A stretch of 64,000 bases of DNA from Porphyromonas sp. oral taxon 275 (GCF_018127745.1 NZ_CP072333.1:682001-746000); one strand, 5' to 3'; counted from the first letter of the stretch, positions 1 through 9,177 are shown. Notes: generated by a model from the letters alone, not told the origin. Numbers and translations: made by a program.

Positions 1-169
1 TGATATGCCCGTAGCTATTGGCGTCATCCGCGACGTCGCAGGCATCAGCTACGACGAGGCGGTCACGCAGCAGATCGAGGAGGTCAAGGCTCAGAAGCCA
101 GGCATTCGCAAGCTCGAGGACGTGCTCCTCAAGGATGCCTACTGGGAAGTCAAGGCCGAGGATCTCTAG
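1..169 (+). CDS. 2-oxoacid:ferredoxin oxidoreductase beta subunit, C-terminal end (partial)
   Basis: An open frame enters from the left edge (codons start at base 2) and ends at TAG 167-169, giving 55 residues that begin DMPVAIGVIRDV and end in KAED L. The short segment resembles the C-terminus of the beta subunit of 2-oxoglutarate (KorB-like) or related 2-oxoacid:ferredoxin oxidoreductases, which often end in a 'P-A-lGVi..v..ptYdea...qi' stretch. These enzymes oxidatively decarboxylate 2-oxoacids to acyl-CoA in the cytoplasm using TPP and iron-sulfur clusters. The thiamine-binding part lies outside the window, so the substrate cannot be decided. A terminator follows at 219-253. Confidence 0.5.
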   Translation, partial: DMPVAIGVIRDVAGISYDEAVTQQIEEVKAQKPGIRKLEDVLLKDAYWEVKAEDL

Positions 170-218
170 TCCTAGACCATGCCCTGAGCGTAGCATAGCG
201 CTCGGCGGACAGAAGGAC

Positions 219-253
219 AAAGGGGCTAGCACCACGTAGGTGCTAGCCCCTTT
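219..253. terminator. Two-way intrinsic terminator between convergent genes
   Basis: A perfect 15-bp stem (AAAGGGGCTAGCACC pairing with its complement) closes a 5-base loop ACGTA. The A-run on one side and T-run on the other let it work on both strands, which fits its place between the plus-strand oxidoreductase gene and the minus-strand udk. Confidence 0.8.
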
Positions 254-279
254 GCTGTATACTAGGAGGTCGAGGTCGC

Positions 280-903
280 CTAGCGGAGGAGGGAATGGAT
301 ATTCTCCACCAAGAGGGAGAGGGCCACGGGATTCATGCCGCCCTCGGGGATGATGATGTCGGCGTAGCGCTTGGAGGGCTCTACGAAGTCGCGGTGCATG
401 GGCTTGACCGTAGAGAAGTACTGCTTGAGCACCGAATTCATGTCGCGTCCACGCTCCTGGACATCGCGCACGAGGCGGCGTGCTAGGCGTACGTCGGCAT
501 CGGTATCGACGAAGACCTTGACGTCCATCAGTTCGCGCAGCTCCTTATGCTCGAGGATGAGGATACCATCGAGGATGAGCACCTTGGCTGGGTGTACGAG
601 TACCGTCTGCGGGAGTCGGTTGTGCTCGGTGAAGGAGTAGACGGGGCGCTGGATGCTCTCTCCCTGCTTGAGCTGGCGGATATGCTCGATCATCATATCC
701 GTGTCGAAGGAGTGCGGATGGTCGTAGTTGAGCTGGGTGCGCTCCTCGAAGCTCAGTTCGTCATGGGCCTTATAGTAGTAGTCGTGACAGAGCGTGGTGA
801 CGTGCTCCTCGACAAAGGCCTCCTGCAGCTTGCGTACGAGGGTAGACTTACCAGAGGCCGAGCCTCCAGCGACACCAATTACCGTAGTTTGATTAGGACT
901 CAT
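280..903 (-). CDS. udk: Uridine kinase
   Basis: Phosphorylates uridine and cytidine to UMP and CMP with a nucleoside triphosphate, in pyrimidine salvage in the cytoplasm. The 207-residue product has the P-loop GVAGGSASGKST at residues 10-21, the nucleoside-binding segment around HDYYYKAHDELSFEER, and the FDTDM/YSFTEHNR blocks typical of the family; length is normal. The start was set at MSPNQTT (ATG at 901-903) because the longer frame upstream only adds low-complexity Ser/Arg residues that overlap the preceding gene's 3' end. A second salvage enzyme, upp, lies at 45.5 kb and thymidine kinase at 8 kb. Confidence 0.93.
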   Translation of the reverse strand: MSPNQTTVIGVAGGSASGKSTLVRKLQEAFVEEHVTTLCHDYYYKAHDELSFEERTQLNYDHPHSFDTDMMIEHIRQLKQGESIQRPVYSFTEHNRLPQTVLVHPAKVLILDGILILEHKELRELMDVKVFVDTDADVRLARRLVRDVQERGRDMNSVLKQYFSTVKPMHRDFVEPSKRYADIIIPEGGMNPVALSLLVENIHSLLR

Positions 904-931
904 CGGGATGATATTATGCTGATAGTGATAT

Positions 932-2203
932 TTACTTGCGGCGGGAGGCAGCGCCCGTGGCTGCCGTGGGGTCTTGCTCCTTCGCTCGCTTCGTCCCCAG
1001 CTGCTCGAGCTGCTGCCTGAGGCGAGCCTCCTCACTAGTCCAGATGCGGTGCTTGACCTCAGCAGGGCTGGCCTCCTGGCTGGTGCCCGGGTGGACGATG
1101 AGGGCGTACTTGAAGCGTAGGATCTTCTTGCACTTCTCCTCCAGCAGTTGCGCGGGGATCTCTCCCTTGCTTAGGGCTTGCTCCAGCTCCCGTAGGGCCT
1201 GCTGCGGCTGAGGGGGGCCAAGGAGGATGTCGTTGCCTGCTAGTAGCGCTGCGACGATCAGGGACTCTCCAGGCTTCACCTGTGCTCCTTTCATCTCGAG
1301 GGCATCGGTGAAGATTAGCCCCTTGAAGCCCATCTGCCTCTGGAGTAGGTCGGTTGTGATCGCTTGGCTTAGGGAGGCGGGGCGCCCCGTAGAGTCATAG
1401 GCGGGGACACGTAGGTGGGCTGTCATCACGCCTCCATAGCCCGCAGCGAAGTAGCTGCGGAAGGGCACGAGCTCGAGGGCCTCCATACGCGCCTTGCTGG
1501 CGTTGACACTCGGGAGCGTCTTGTGCGAGTCCTCGGAGGTGTCGCCATGGCCAGGGAAGTGCTTGGCTACGGAGAGGACGCCACCCGACTCGAGCCCTCG
1601 GGCGTAGGCCAGTGCTCCACGCTTGACCTCTTCCACGGTGCTGCCGAAGCTACGCGTGCCGATGACAGGATTGCGCGGATTGCTGTTGACGTCCAGCACG
1701 GGGGCGAAGTTGATGTGTATCCCCATGAGGCGGCATTGGCGGGCGACCTCACGGCCGTAGGCCTCGAGGAGCTGGGTGGAGGCGGCTGCGATCTGCTGGC
1801 TGCGTGGATAGCGCGGGGCATCCTTGAGGCGCATATAGAGCCCCCATTCGCCGTCGAGGGCGATGAGCAGGGGTGTACGGGCTGCCTGCTGTAGGCGGAG
1901 GGTAAGCTGGCGCTGCTCTGCCAGCAGTCCCTTCTGGAAGAGGATGCCACCCCACTGCTCGCGCTTTAGGCGCTCCAGCAGCTGTGTGCTATCGGCGGGG
2001 ACGGGGTAGATGATGGGCATGATGAGCTGCCCGAGACGCTCGCGGGGGCTGAGTTCCCGATAGACGCTATCGACCCAGCGTTCCATAGGACGCTGGGGGA
2101 CACCCTCTAGTACGCGTAGGGATCTAGAGGTCGTGGGGCGCTGGGCTGCCAGTGGGAGCGCTGCGAGGAGTAGAAGGGCGCAGCGGAGAAGCGGAGTGAT
2201 CAT
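932..2203 (-). CDS. Glycoside hydrolase family 3 protein (beta-N-acetylhexosaminidase-like)
   Basis: Secreted or periplasmic glycosidase of family GH3, probably acting on N-acetylglucosamine-containing cell wall fragments (NagZ-like). The 423-residue product starts with a signal peptide (hydrophobic residues 4-20 ending in LPLAAQ). It carries the catalytic His loop KHFPGHGDTSEDSH at residues 214-227, a family hallmark of NagZ-type enzymes, and the nucleophile region FTDALEMKG with Asp300. There is no C-terminal beta-lactamase-like domain as found in some Bacteroidota homologues, so this is the short form. It lies 28 bases upstream of udk and may share its transcript. The substrate is inferred from the family only. 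Confidence 0.85.
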   Translation of the reverse strand: MITPLLRCALLLLAALPLAAQRPTTSRSLRVLEGVPQRPMERWVDSVYRELSPRERLGQLIMPIIYPVPADSTQLLERLKREQWGGILFQKGLLAEQRQLTLRLQQAARTPLLIALDGEWGLYMRLKDAPRYPRSQQIAAASTQLLEAYGREVARQCRLMGIHINFAPVLDVNSNPRNPVIGTRSFGSTVEEVKRGALAYARGLESGGVLSVAKHFPGHGDTSEDSHKTLPSVNASKARMEALELVPFRSYFAAGYGGVMTAHLRVPAYDSTGRPASLSQAITTDLLQRQMGFKGLIFTDALEMKGAQVKPGESLIVAALLAGNDILLGPPQPQQALRELEQALSKGEIPAQLLEEKCKKILRFKYALIVHPGTSQEASPAEVKHRIWTSEEARLRQQLEQLGTKRAKEQDPTAATGAASRRK

Positions 2204-2218
2204 CTCGAGGTCATGCAG

Positions 2219-2650
2219 TTACTTAGGCGCGCGGCGGAAGACCCAGAAGCGCTGTAGGGTGTAGTTGAAGAGGACGGAGACGACGAGGTCGGCTGCGAGC
2301 TTACCCAGCTTGTAGTCGACACCAGCATAGCGCTGCAGTGCATAGGTGCCTAGGTACTTGAGCAGGATGCTTCCTGCGACGGTGAGGGTGAAGCGGAAGA
2401 GCTGCCCCCTGAGGCTGCTCGTATAGTCCGCCTTAGGGTCGCTGCTGCGGAAGGTCCAGTAGCGATTGAGCGTGAAGTTGATGATCGCCCCCACGATACC
2501 TCCGATCGCGATGGCCCAGAAGAGGGGGAAGCCTAGGAGCTGACGGCAGCAGACCATCAGCCCATAGTCCACGACAGAGCCTGCACCGGCTGAGACCTGC
2601 GCTAGGGAGAAGGTGAGCACTAGGGCTCGGAGACGAGCGCGGATTCCCAA
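2219..2650 (-). CDS. GtrA-family membrane protein
   Basis: Small integral membrane protein of the GtrA/DPMS1-like family, usually linked to transfer of lipid-linked sugars across the cytoplasmic membrane. Four hydrophobic segments are visible, with the family signature NFTLNRYWTFRSSD in the middle and FNYTLQRFWVFR near the C-terminus. The only ATG upstream (at 2758) would overlap the preceding gene by 100 bases and add a non-hydrophobic, Arg/Ser-rich stretch; I therefore chose TTG at 2648-2650, 7 bases after the preceding stop, giving 143 residues. The start remains uncertain. It probably forms a transcription unit with the phosphatidyltransferase-family gene upstream. Confidence 0.75.
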   Translation of the reverse strand: MGIRARLRALVLTFSLAQVSAGAGSVVDYGLMVCCRQLLGFPLFWAIAIGGIVGAIINFTLNRYWTFRSSDPKADYTSSLRGQLFRFTLTVAGSILLKYLGTYALQRYAGVDYKLGKLAADLVVSVLFNYTLQRFWVFRRAPK

Positions 2651-2657
2651 GGGGCCC

Positions 2658-3353
2658 CTAGGACTCGGATGAGTGCTTCTCCTTCTGCTCCAGGCGTGCA
2701 GCGGCGTCACGCTCGTTGGCCAGTGCCAAGAGACCCGCGAAGTCTGTGAGGAAGGCAATGAGGAGTACGACGGAGATAGCGAGGCCTATCCACTGGATGC
2801 TGCCTGGGAAGAAGTACTCGCTAGAGAAGAGCAGGGCGAGGATGATACGCACCTCCGTCGGGCCGAGGAGGCCCGAGTCGATGGAGTAGCGGTCGGTGAC
2901 CTTGTAACGGAGCTGGGAGATGATCATCTCTGCACCGTAGAGGGCGACGAAGATGAAGCCGACGAGCTTCCACTCAGGCGCTACGTAGCTGTAGTATCCG
3001 AGTCCGATAGCTACGATGCCTATCCAGTCCACGACGATGTCGAGGCAGAAGCCGAACCACTTGCGTGGCTTGCCTCGGTAGTAGGCGAGGCGCCCGTCGA
3101 GCGAGTCGCCGAACCAGTTGATGGCGAAGCCTAGGGGCGTGAGTAGGAGCCACCAGCTCTCACCCGTCAGTGCCCCGAGGAGCATGAAGAGGGCTACGAG
3201 GAGGTTGCCACAGAGCCCGATGGTGGTGAGCATATTGGACGTGACCCACCGCGGCATACGCTCGACGAGGTAGGCAATGAGGGCGAGCTCCTGGGTGTGG
3301 AGCACGTTGGTGCGTTTGCGATCTTGGCTGATCGACTTCTTTGTATCCGACAT
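2658..3353 (-). CDS. CDP-alcohol phosphatidyltransferase family protein
   Basis: Membrane enzyme of the CDP-alcohol phosphatidyltransferase family, 231 residues with about six membrane segments. The active-site motif lies at residues 83-109: D83, D86, G87, A90, G101, D105 and D109 match D-x2-D-G-x2-A-R-x8-G-x3-D-x3-D, except that the Arg after the Ala is Tyr91 and the spacer to Gly is one residue longer. The three or four metal-binding aspartates are kept, so it could still be active, but the acceptor alcohol cannot be told. It sits directly upstream of gtrA-like, which suggests a role in lipid or glycolipid synthesis. Confidence 0.8.
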   Translation of the reverse strand: MSDTKKSISQDRKRTNVLHTQELALIAYLVERMPRWVTSNMLTTIGLCGNLLVALFMLLGALTGESWWLLLTPLGFAINWFGDSLDGRLAYYRGKPRKWFGFCLDIVVDWIGIVAIGLGYYSYVAPEWKLVGFIFVALYGAEMIISQLRYKVTDRYSIDSGLLGPTEVRIILALLFSSEYFFPGSIQWIGLAISVVLLIAFLTDFAGLLALANERDAAARLEQKEKHSSES

Positions 3354-3468
3354 AGGGTGTGATGTCTTTACGCTAGCTGGCCCCTAGAGGGAGGGGCGAG
3401 GCTGCTGTTCTTATTCTAGTTAAAGTACCAGCGGGGGCCAAGGCTTAGTCGCTACCTCAAGCGGCAGG

Positions 3469-5622
3469 CTAGCGTGGCTGGGCTAGCTGGGGCTGTGGGG
3501 CGGCTTTGCCCCCCTTGCCCCAGCGCTTGTAGTACTCGATGTTCTTATCTATGCGCTGCTTCTTGGCCGTGTCAGGCTTGACCTTGCGCAGCTCCTGGGG
3601 CTTCGACTCCATGGGATCTGTGGCCCGGATGTCCCACTGCTCCTCGGTGGTGAAGCCCTTCTTGATCGCGAAGGTCTGCGGGCAGTAGAAGACCTCCTCG
3701 GGCTGTCGTGGGTAGTCCCCAGGAGTGAAGGCTCCATCGCCGTCTGCGTCTACGATGAGGCGCAGGTAGTATTCCCCAGGCTTGAGGTCCTTGAAGCGCA
3801 CTGCGAGGAGGCCAAGGCTATCCGAGGCTGCTGGCTTCGCGCTGGGCTGGCTTAGGCTATCGCTAGCAGCCTTTTGGGGGCTCTGGGTGAGGCTGTCTGC
3901 TGTGCCGCGTGCCTGCTGGCGCTGCTTGTTGAGCAGCTGCTGGAGGACGGCATCGGAGGCCTCGGACTGGGGTGCAGGGTTGGCCTTGGCCTGTGTCGAA
4001 GCGCGCTGCGCGCTGTCCTTATGAAGGGGGAGCGCCTTGGTCTGGGTGATGACGGCGTCGCTCTTGTCGAGGAGCTGCACGAGGGCGTGCTCGTGTATGC
4101 CCTTGAGTTGGACGGAGAGCTGGCCGAGCTCCTGCTCCGCAAGGGTGCTTTGGCTGAAGCTCAGCGAGTCGGCGGCTGCCCCGTAGATGTCGCGTACAGT
4201 GGCCGAGTCGAGCTTCAGCTGATACTGTCGCCCATAGCCTCGGGCGAAGTGTAGGCTGTAGCTGAGGCGGTCGAGACTGTCCTGTACGAGGGTGAAGTCA
4301 AGAGGCTTCGTCGTGGAGTCCACCGTCACCGTCAGCCGCAGCGCCTCCTTGGGCAGCTGAGCGAGGGGACGACTTGCGGTGATCTTGAGGCTATCCTCTA
4401 GGCTCTGGGCGCGTAGTCCTGTGGCGCCGCTCGCCAGTAGCTGCAGGGGGGACTTCTCTACCTCGCCCTTCTTGGTGCGCGGCGTCCGTAGGCGGGGCTT
4501 GAGGAAGCTAAGCGTATCGGTATGCAGGGCTACGCGCTGCAGGGAGTCGCTGCGCTCGTAGCTGAGGGCGAAGCGTACCGAGTCCCCAGCGATGAGCTCG
4601 GCATCACGTAGCCATAGGTCGAGGGTGCGGCCCTTCATGCTCGCCAGATAGAGCTGCGCAGCGGGAGCGCTCGGCTTGTCGAGGGAGCGGATGACGGGGA
4701 AGCTACCCGTCGGGGAGAGGAACTCGATGCGACAGAGGAGGCTATCCACTCGGCTGTGGCGCTCTATGCCCTTGCGGACGATGGTGGGCACGGAGTAGCG
4801 CAGGGCTACATCCTGGGGGTAGTAATAGGTATAGGGGCGCGTAATCAGGCTGTCGCGGTGGAGCGTGTCACGCCGCACGATGGAGTCGATGCGCAGCGTG
4901 TCGGTGCGCAGGCTGTCCTTGAGCGAGGTGCGGTAGCTGCGCGGGCTGAAGGCGAGCCCTTCGCTAGGCTCGTTGTAGCGGTAGTTCCTATCGTTATCCT
5001 TCGTGGCGAAGACGAGGTAGGTGGAGTCGGGGAGGCCTCTCAGGGTGAAGCGCCCCATCTTGTTGCTCTTGGATACGTAGGGGAAGGTACGCTGGGCGAG
5101 CGTGCTGTCGCTCATCTGCCCTGGGTGGTAGGCGCCGATGAGCAGGTCGCCGATGGGCTCGTAGGTGAGGGCATCGACGACGCGCCCCGAGACCTGCATG
5201 GAGTCTACTCTGTCCCCCGTGGAGAAGAGGTAGGAGAAGTCCTCGAGGGCGTTGTCCTCATTGTTGTCCATGATCGCGTCATCGAAGTAGAAGCTGTAGG
5301 TTGTCGCTGGGCGCAGGCTATCCTCTAGATAGATGATGACGCTGTGCCCGCTGGTGGTGATGCGCGCGGGCTTGAGCTGGGCGGGGGATACGATGATCTT
5401 ATCCTGGTCGCTGGAGAGCTTGATATACTCGTCGAAGTTGAGGACGAGCCGTCGGCTACGTACCCCCGTGGCCTTGTTCGAGGGGTTGGCCTGCAGGAGG
5501 CGTGGAGGCTGGGTATCGTAGGGGCCTCCCTCTGGGGCGCCTTGGTTCGCACAGCTGCCGATGAAGAGGGCGCTGAGGAGGAAGGCAAGGACGAAGCAGA
5601 GGGTATGCTTGGGATAGGTCAT
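3469..5622 (-). CDS. Lipoprotein with N-terminal Ig-like domain
   Basis: A 717-residue protein with a lipoprotein signal (hydrophobic residues 8-21, lipobox LFIGSC with Cys24), so it should be anchored in the outer or inner membrane facing the periplasm or surface. Residues around 33-115 (GGPYDTQPPRLLQANP... NFDEYIKL) match the Ig-like (Big_5/SbsA-like) domain seen at the start of a widespread Bacteroidota lipoprotein family. A Ser/Gln/Ala-rich stretch follows near residues 550-610, then a segment with a calcium-site-like DADGDGAF and a basic C-terminus. The function of the family is unknown to me. It follows the cysA/cyuA-like gene after 25 bases. Confidence 0.75.
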   Translation of the reverse strand: MTYPKHTLCFVLAFLLSALFIGSCANQGAPEGGPYDTQPPRLLQANPSNKATGVRSRRLVLNFDEYIKLSSDQDKIIVSPAQLKPARITTSGHSVIIYLEDSLRPATTYSFYFDDAIMDNNEDNALEDFSYLFSTGDRVDSMQVSGRVVDALTYEPIGDLLIGAYHPGQMSDSTLAQRTFPYVSKSNKMGRFTLRGLPDSTYLVFATKDNDRNYRYNEPSEGLAFSPRSYRTSLKDSLRTDTLRIDSIVRRDTLHRDSLITRPYTYYYPQDVALRYSVPTIVRKGIERHSRVDSLLCRIEFLSPTGSFPVIRSLDKPSAPAAQLYLASMKGRTLDLWLRDAELIAGDSVRFALSYERSDSLQRVALHTDTLSFLKPRLRTPRTKKGEVEKSPLQLLASGATGLRAQSLEDSLKITASRPLAQLPKEALRLTVTVDSTTKPLDFTLVQDSLDRLSYSLHFARGYGRQYQLKLDSATVRDIYGAAADSLSFSQSTLAEQELGQLSVQLKGIHEHALVQLLDKSDAVITQTKALPLHKDSAQRASTQAKANPAPQSEASDAVLQQLLNKQRQQARGTADSLTQSPQKAASDSLSQPSAKPAASDSLGLLAVRFKDLKPGEYYLRLIVDADGDGAFTPGDYPRQPEEVFYCPQTFAIKKGFTTEEQWDIRATDPMESKPQELRKVKPDTAKKQRIDKNIEYYKRWGKGGKAAPQPQLAQPR

Positions 5623-5647
5623 CTAGGAGGTCTGTCGTTGGGAGTCT

Positions 5648-6985
5648 TTAGTGAGCAGCGGCCTTGGCCTTCTTGCTCGTCATGATCTTGAGGACGTGCT
5701 GGTCGGTCAGAGCCATACCCTCACGCCCTAGCTCGGCGAGGTTGCTGATGCAGCGGTCTATGTCCTCATCCACGATCCCCTCGTTGCCCGTCACGACCTG
5801 GCCCTGCATGGACAGGAGGGCGGCGATCATCGCGGAGCCCACGCCCGTGGATGCCTTGAGGCTGCAGCTGGGCTTGGCGCCATCGCAGATCATCCCTGCG
5901 ACATTGCCTATCATGTTCTTGATCGCACCGATGGCCTGGTCTCGTGTGCCGCCGAGGAGGTAGGTCAGGGCGCAGGCCGTGCCTACCCCCGAGACGACCA
6001 TGCCACAGAGGCAGGATAGACGCCCCAGCTGCTGCTTGATGTAGATGACGATGAGGCTGCTGAGCATCAGCGCCCGTGTAGCCTCCTCGCGGCTCGCCCC
6101 CTGGTGCTCGGCGAAGGTGAGGACGGGGAGCATGGAGGAGATCCCTTGGTTGCCGCTGCCCGAGTTGCTCATCACCGTCACGGGCGCTCCGTCCATGCGG
6201 GCATCGCAGGCCGAGCTCGTGTAGGTGAGCATCTGCGCCAGCACCGTGTCGCCGAAGAACTGCTTCCCGAGGTCACTCTGCATCATCTTCCCGAGCTGGT
6301 GTCCGCAGCTGTGCCCGAGGGAGTACTCACTGGCACGCTTGTTCTGCTGGGCCGCCTCGTAGATGAAGTCCATGTCCTCGATGGGTCCCGTGAGGGAGTA
6401 TTCGTAGACGAGGTCGAAGTCGAGGCGGATGTCCGTGCCCTGCTCGGGGCAAGGCGAGCCCTCACGCTCTGTCTCGACGCTCTGTCTCGAGGCTCGCTGG
6501 GGGACACCGTCCAGCTCCAGCTCCGTGAGCCCCGTGTGCGTGCGGCAGAGGACGGCGCGTGCGCAGTGCCCCGCAGTGTCCTCCAGGAGTGCCTCTACGT
6601 AGAGCTTGTCGATGCCCTCGCCCTCCTTGAGTCCGATGGTAATGAGACCACTGTCTACGAGCTCCTTGGCGTGCTGGAGCTCCTCGCAGCTGAAGCAGTC
6701 GAGCAGCTCCAGCTGCTTCTCCGGCCGTGCTAGGATGACCCCGAGGGCGATAGCGATGGGGATGCCGAACATGCTCGTCCCTGGGATGCCGACTCCGAGG
6801 GCGTTTTTCAGCATGTTGGCGCTGAGGAGTACCTCGACGCGGGAGAGCTGGGCTCTGTCCTCGAGGAGGGAGGCCGCATAGGCTACGGTCAGCGCCACGG
6901 CGGCGGGCTCTGTACAGCCCGTAGCTGGGACGACCTCGCGGTGCACCAGCTCGGCGATCTGCTTCAGCTGACAGGGGGTAAGCAT
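5648..6985 (-). CDS. cyuA: L-cysteine desulfidase / serine dehydratase-alpha family protein (CyuA/YhaM, UPF0597)
   Basis: Predicted iron-sulfur enzyme of the family that includes E. coli CyuA (YhaM) and archaeal L-cysteine desulfidase, which break cysteine into pyruvate, sulfide and ammonia in the cytoplasm. The 445-residue sequence has ATGCTEP with Cys24 near the N-terminus and clustered cysteines later (SCGHQLGK, SCLCGMVVSGVGTAC, MICDGAKPSCSLK) that fit cluster ligands. Length is close to the family norm of about 430-440. Sulfide production from cysteine is a known trait of Porphyromonas, but the substrate here is inferred. It lies in a minus-strand run with the acid phosphatase gene 12 bases upstream. 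Confidence 0.8.
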   Translation of the reverse strand: MLTPCQLKQIAELVHREVVPATGCTEPAAVALTVAYAASLLEDRAQLSRVEVLLSANMLKNALGVGIPGTSMFGIPIAIALGVILARPEKQLELLDCFSCEELQHAKELVDSGLITIGLKEGEGIDKLYVEALLEDTAGHCARAVLCRTHTGLTELELDGVPQRASRQSVETEREGSPCPEQGTDIRLDFDLVYEYSLTGPIEDMDFIYEAAQQNKRASEYSLGHSCGHQLGKMMQSDLGKQFFGDTVLAQMLTYTSSACDARMDGAPVTVMSNSGSGNQGISSMLPVLTFAEHQGASREEATRALMLSSLIVIYIKQQLGRLSCLCGMVVSGVGTACALTYLLGGTRDQAIGAIKNMIGNVAGMICDGAKPSCSLKASTGVGSAMIAALLSMQGQVVTGNEGIVDEDIDRCISNLAELGREGMALTDQHVLKIMTSKKAKAAAH

Positions 6986-6997
6986 AGGATAGGCTGC

Positions 6998-7840
6998 TTA
7001 GGGGTGGCTACGTAGGAGCTGGGGGAGCTTCTTGTCGCGCTTCTTGAGGGGAAGGTAACCGCCGTTCATAGCGGGCTCCCAGGTGCCGTAGTTGGGGTTG
7101 GGCAGCACGATGAAGCGTCGGCCGAACTCCCGAGCGAGCTTGGCCACAGCTGCCTCACGTGTCTGCTCCTGCTTGCTGTCGAAGACGTGATCGAAGTCCC
7201 CGAGGTTGTCCCCCAGCAGCATCAGGATCTCGTACTGCTGGAGTACGGCGTTGCGGCGCGCTGTCTTGTCTGAGTTGCGGGAGGCATCACGCAGCATCAG
7301 GTGCTGGTCATCGGCCTGCGGTAGGCCGAGGCTGCGGAGGTTGCGCAGCGTGCCCGCGCGGTTGGCCTCATCACGGTTGGAGATGTAGAAGATCTGCACC
7401 CCGAGGGAGTCTGCCTTGCGGAAGAAGTCGATGGCGCCCGCCAGTGCGATGGCGGAGGCCTGGTCGCACCACTTGTCCCAGGAGGCCTGGGTGAAGTCCT
7501 CGCCCTTGAGGGCCTGGTGCACGGAGTTGGCGCTGTTGTCTACGATCGTCTCGTCGATGTCGGTGACGATAGCCCAGCGGTGCCCGCCTCGGGCCGTGGC
7601 GGCCAGGAGCCGCTCGGTGGCGATGTTGTAGGCCTGATGGCAGAGGGCCTTGTATTCGGCCGAGCGCTGGATCCAGGCCGAAGTATAGAGCTTGCCTCCC
7701 AGTGTGGGGCTCATAGCCTCGGGGCTGGCCTTGGGCGTCATGACGCTGCGATCATTACCCACGGCGATGATGCAGCTGGAGGTGGTCGCTAGGGCGAGGG
7801 AGCTAGCTAGCGCCATGGTGAGGTAGGTACGGCGGATCAT
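6998..7840 (-). CDS. 5'-nucleotidase, lipoprotein e(P4) family acid phosphatase
   Basis: HAD-superfamily phosphatase exported as a lipoprotein (hydrophobic residues 8-18, lipobox TSSC with Cys23), likely removing phosphate from nucleoside monophosphates outside the cytoplasmic membrane so that nucleosides can be taken up. The 280-residue product has the nucleophile motif [10 protein letters not shown] (Asp94 and Asp96), the FYISNRDE motif II region, and GDNLGDFD as motif IV. Its start overlaps the tdk stop by 4 bases (ATGA type), so it is translationally coupled to thymidine kinase; nucleoside release plus tdk fits salvage. Confidence 0.88.
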   Translation of the reverse strand: MIRRTYLTMALASSLALATTSSCIIAVGNDRSVMTPKASPEAMSPTLGGKLYTSAWIQRSAEYKALCHQAYNIATERLLAATARGGHRWAIVTDIDETIVDNSANSVHQALKGEDFTQASWDKWCDQASAIALAGAIDFFRKADSLGVQIFYISNRDEANRAGTLRNLRSLGLPQADDQHLMLRDASRNSDKTARRNAVLQQYEILMLLGDNLGDFDHVFDSKQEQTREAAVAKLAREFGRRFIVLPNPNYGTWEPAMNGGYLPLKKRDKKLPQLLRSHP

Positions 7841-8436
7841 AGGTTCTTACTTTCGTGTGGTGTATGCTGGTGATTGAGGTAACACTTGCGGCAGAGCGGG
7901 CTGTACTCCTGGGCCTCCCCGAGCATGACCTGCTGGTCGCCCGCTACCAGGCGGTAGGAATAGTTGGCCCAGCTGCCGCACTCGACGCAGATGGCGTGTA
8001 TCTTGTCCACATTGTCTGCGATGCAGCAGAGCTCGGCCATAGGGCCGAAGGGGCGCCGCTGGAAGTCCATGTCCAGCCCTGCGATGATGACGCGCACCCC
8101 TTGGTCGGCGAGCTGCTCGACTACGGAGATCAGCCCCTCGTCGAAGAACTGAGCCTCGTCGATCCCGATGACATCCACGTCGGAGGCCATCAGTAGGATG
8201 CTCGAGGAGCCCGATACGGGGCTGGAGGGGATGGCGTTCTGGTCGTGGGAGACCACCTGCTGGACGTCGTAGCGGGTGTCTAGACTGGGCTTGAAGATCT
8301 CCACGCGCAGCCCAGCGATCTTGGCCCTGCGTAGGCGGCGCAGCAGCTCCTCCGTCTTGCCGCTGAACATCGAGCCGCAGATGAGCTCGATGCTCCCGCG
8401 CTCGCGTGCGTGGCCTGTCTCGAAGAGGTTCATCAT
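7837..8436 (-). CDS. tdk: Thymidine kinase
   Basis: Phosphorylates thymidine (and deoxyuridine) for DNA precursor salvage. The 199-residue protein shows the P-loop [12 protein letters not shown] (residues 21-32), the lasso-region [14 protein letters not shown] and IIAGLDMDF, and a zinc-binding set of cysteines (CVECGSW and CRKCYLNH), so it is the type II tetrameric form; length is typical. Start overlaps the tsaE stop by 4 bases and its stop overlaps the next start by 4, making tsaE-tdk-phosphatase one coupled unit. Confidence 0.95.
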   Translation of the reverse strand: MMNLFETGHARERGSIELICGSMFSGKTEELLRRLRRAKIAGLRVEIFKPSLDTRYDVQQVVSHDQNAIPSSPVSGSSSILLMASDVDVIGIDEAQFFDEGLISVVEQLADQGVRVIIAGLDMDFQRRPFGPMAELCCIADNVDKIHAICVECGSWANYSYRLVAGDQQVMLGEAQEYSPLCRKCYLNHQHTPHESKNL

Positions 8437-8885
8437 CGTCCCACCCCTCCCTCGGCGCGTATGCGGAGCTCACGTGTGCCGTCGGCCAGCTCACGCAGCT
8501 CTATATATAATGTATCCTCGGGGAGTAGGGGCTCGAGGACCTCTGGCCACTCGATGAGGCAGATCGCGCCGCTCTGGAGGTAGTCGTCGGCGCCAAGGTT
8601 CAGTGCGTCCTCCAGCCGTTCCAGTCGGTAGCAGTCGAAGTGGTAGATCACTTGCCCCGAGGGCTCAGCCTGATACTCGTTGATGATGGAGAAGGTGGGG
8701 CTATTGATCACATCCTTCACTCCTAGGCGCTCACAGAGGGCTTTGATGAAGGTCGTCTTCCCAGTCCCCATGGGAGCTAGGAAGGCAAAGACTCTGCTCT
8801 GAGGCAGCACCTCGCGGATGAAGCGGTCGGCGACGTCGCCAAGCGCATCAGGGGAGGGAAGTAGATAGCTGGTGTCTAAGTCCAT
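8433..8885 (-). CDS. tsaE: tRNA threonylcarbamoyladenosine biosynthesis ATPase TsaE
   Basis: ATPase partner of TsaB/TsaD in making the universal t6A37 modification on tRNAs that read ANN codons. The 150-residue product has the P-loop [13 protein letters not shown] (Gly40-Thr44), switch region [10 protein letters not shown] and the conserved HFDCYRLE and CLIEWPE motifs, at normal family length. First gene of the minus-strand run; a promoter-like pair is visible at 8907-8937. Confidence 0.94.
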   Translation of the reverse strand: MDLDTSYLLPSPDALGDVADRFIREVLPQSRVFAFLAPMGTGKTTFIKALCERLGVKDVINSPTFSIINEYQAEPSGQVIYHFDCYRLERLEDALNLGADDYLQSGAICLIEWPEVLEPLLPEDTLYIELRELADGTRELRIRAEGGVGR

Positions 8886-8906
8886 TTGTTCGTTGCCTCG
8901 CAGGGT

Positions 8907-8937
8907 AAGCTATACCCTACATATAGGATATTACAAA
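8907..8937 (-). promoter_or_regulatory. tsaE: Candidate Bacteroidota promoter for tsaE-tdk
   Basis: On the minus strand TTTG (8937-8934) is followed after 19 bases by TATAGCTT (8914-8907). The -33 box and spacing match the Bacteroidota pattern TTTG-N19-21-TAnnTTTG, but the -7 box keeps only TA and the TT pair, so this is a weak match about 20 bases from the tsaE start. Confidence 0.4.
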
Positions 8938-9177
8938 TTTAGGACATTCGGCGCATATCACCGCATGCCGAGCTGTGGGCAGAGGGATGAACTCTTGCTA
9001 AGGCTCAGGGTGGGCTGCTCTTGCTCCCTGCCTCGGGATGGTGGAGCGATAGGCGGTGCGGGAGGCCTTGCCCTTAGCCCTTGTAGCCTCACGAGCAGGC
9101 TGCGAAGGCTGCCATAAAAGCTCCTAGCAAAGGGCGCAAGGTGGGCGCCTCAGGGGGAGGGCCTGGTCTCTGCTCCG

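Noticed and set aside
904..1035. Upstream in-frame extension of udk
   Set aside because: Overlaps the end of the family 3 glycosidase gene and encodes low-complexity residues.
2651..2758. ATG start for the GtrA gene at 2758
   Set aside because: Needs 100 bases of overlap with the upstream gene and adds a non-membrane Ser/Arg-rich stretch unlike the family.
8872..9117. 81-codon plus-strand frame in the tsaE-metK gap
   Set aside because: Starts inside tsaE, has no motif and crosses the tsaE promoter.
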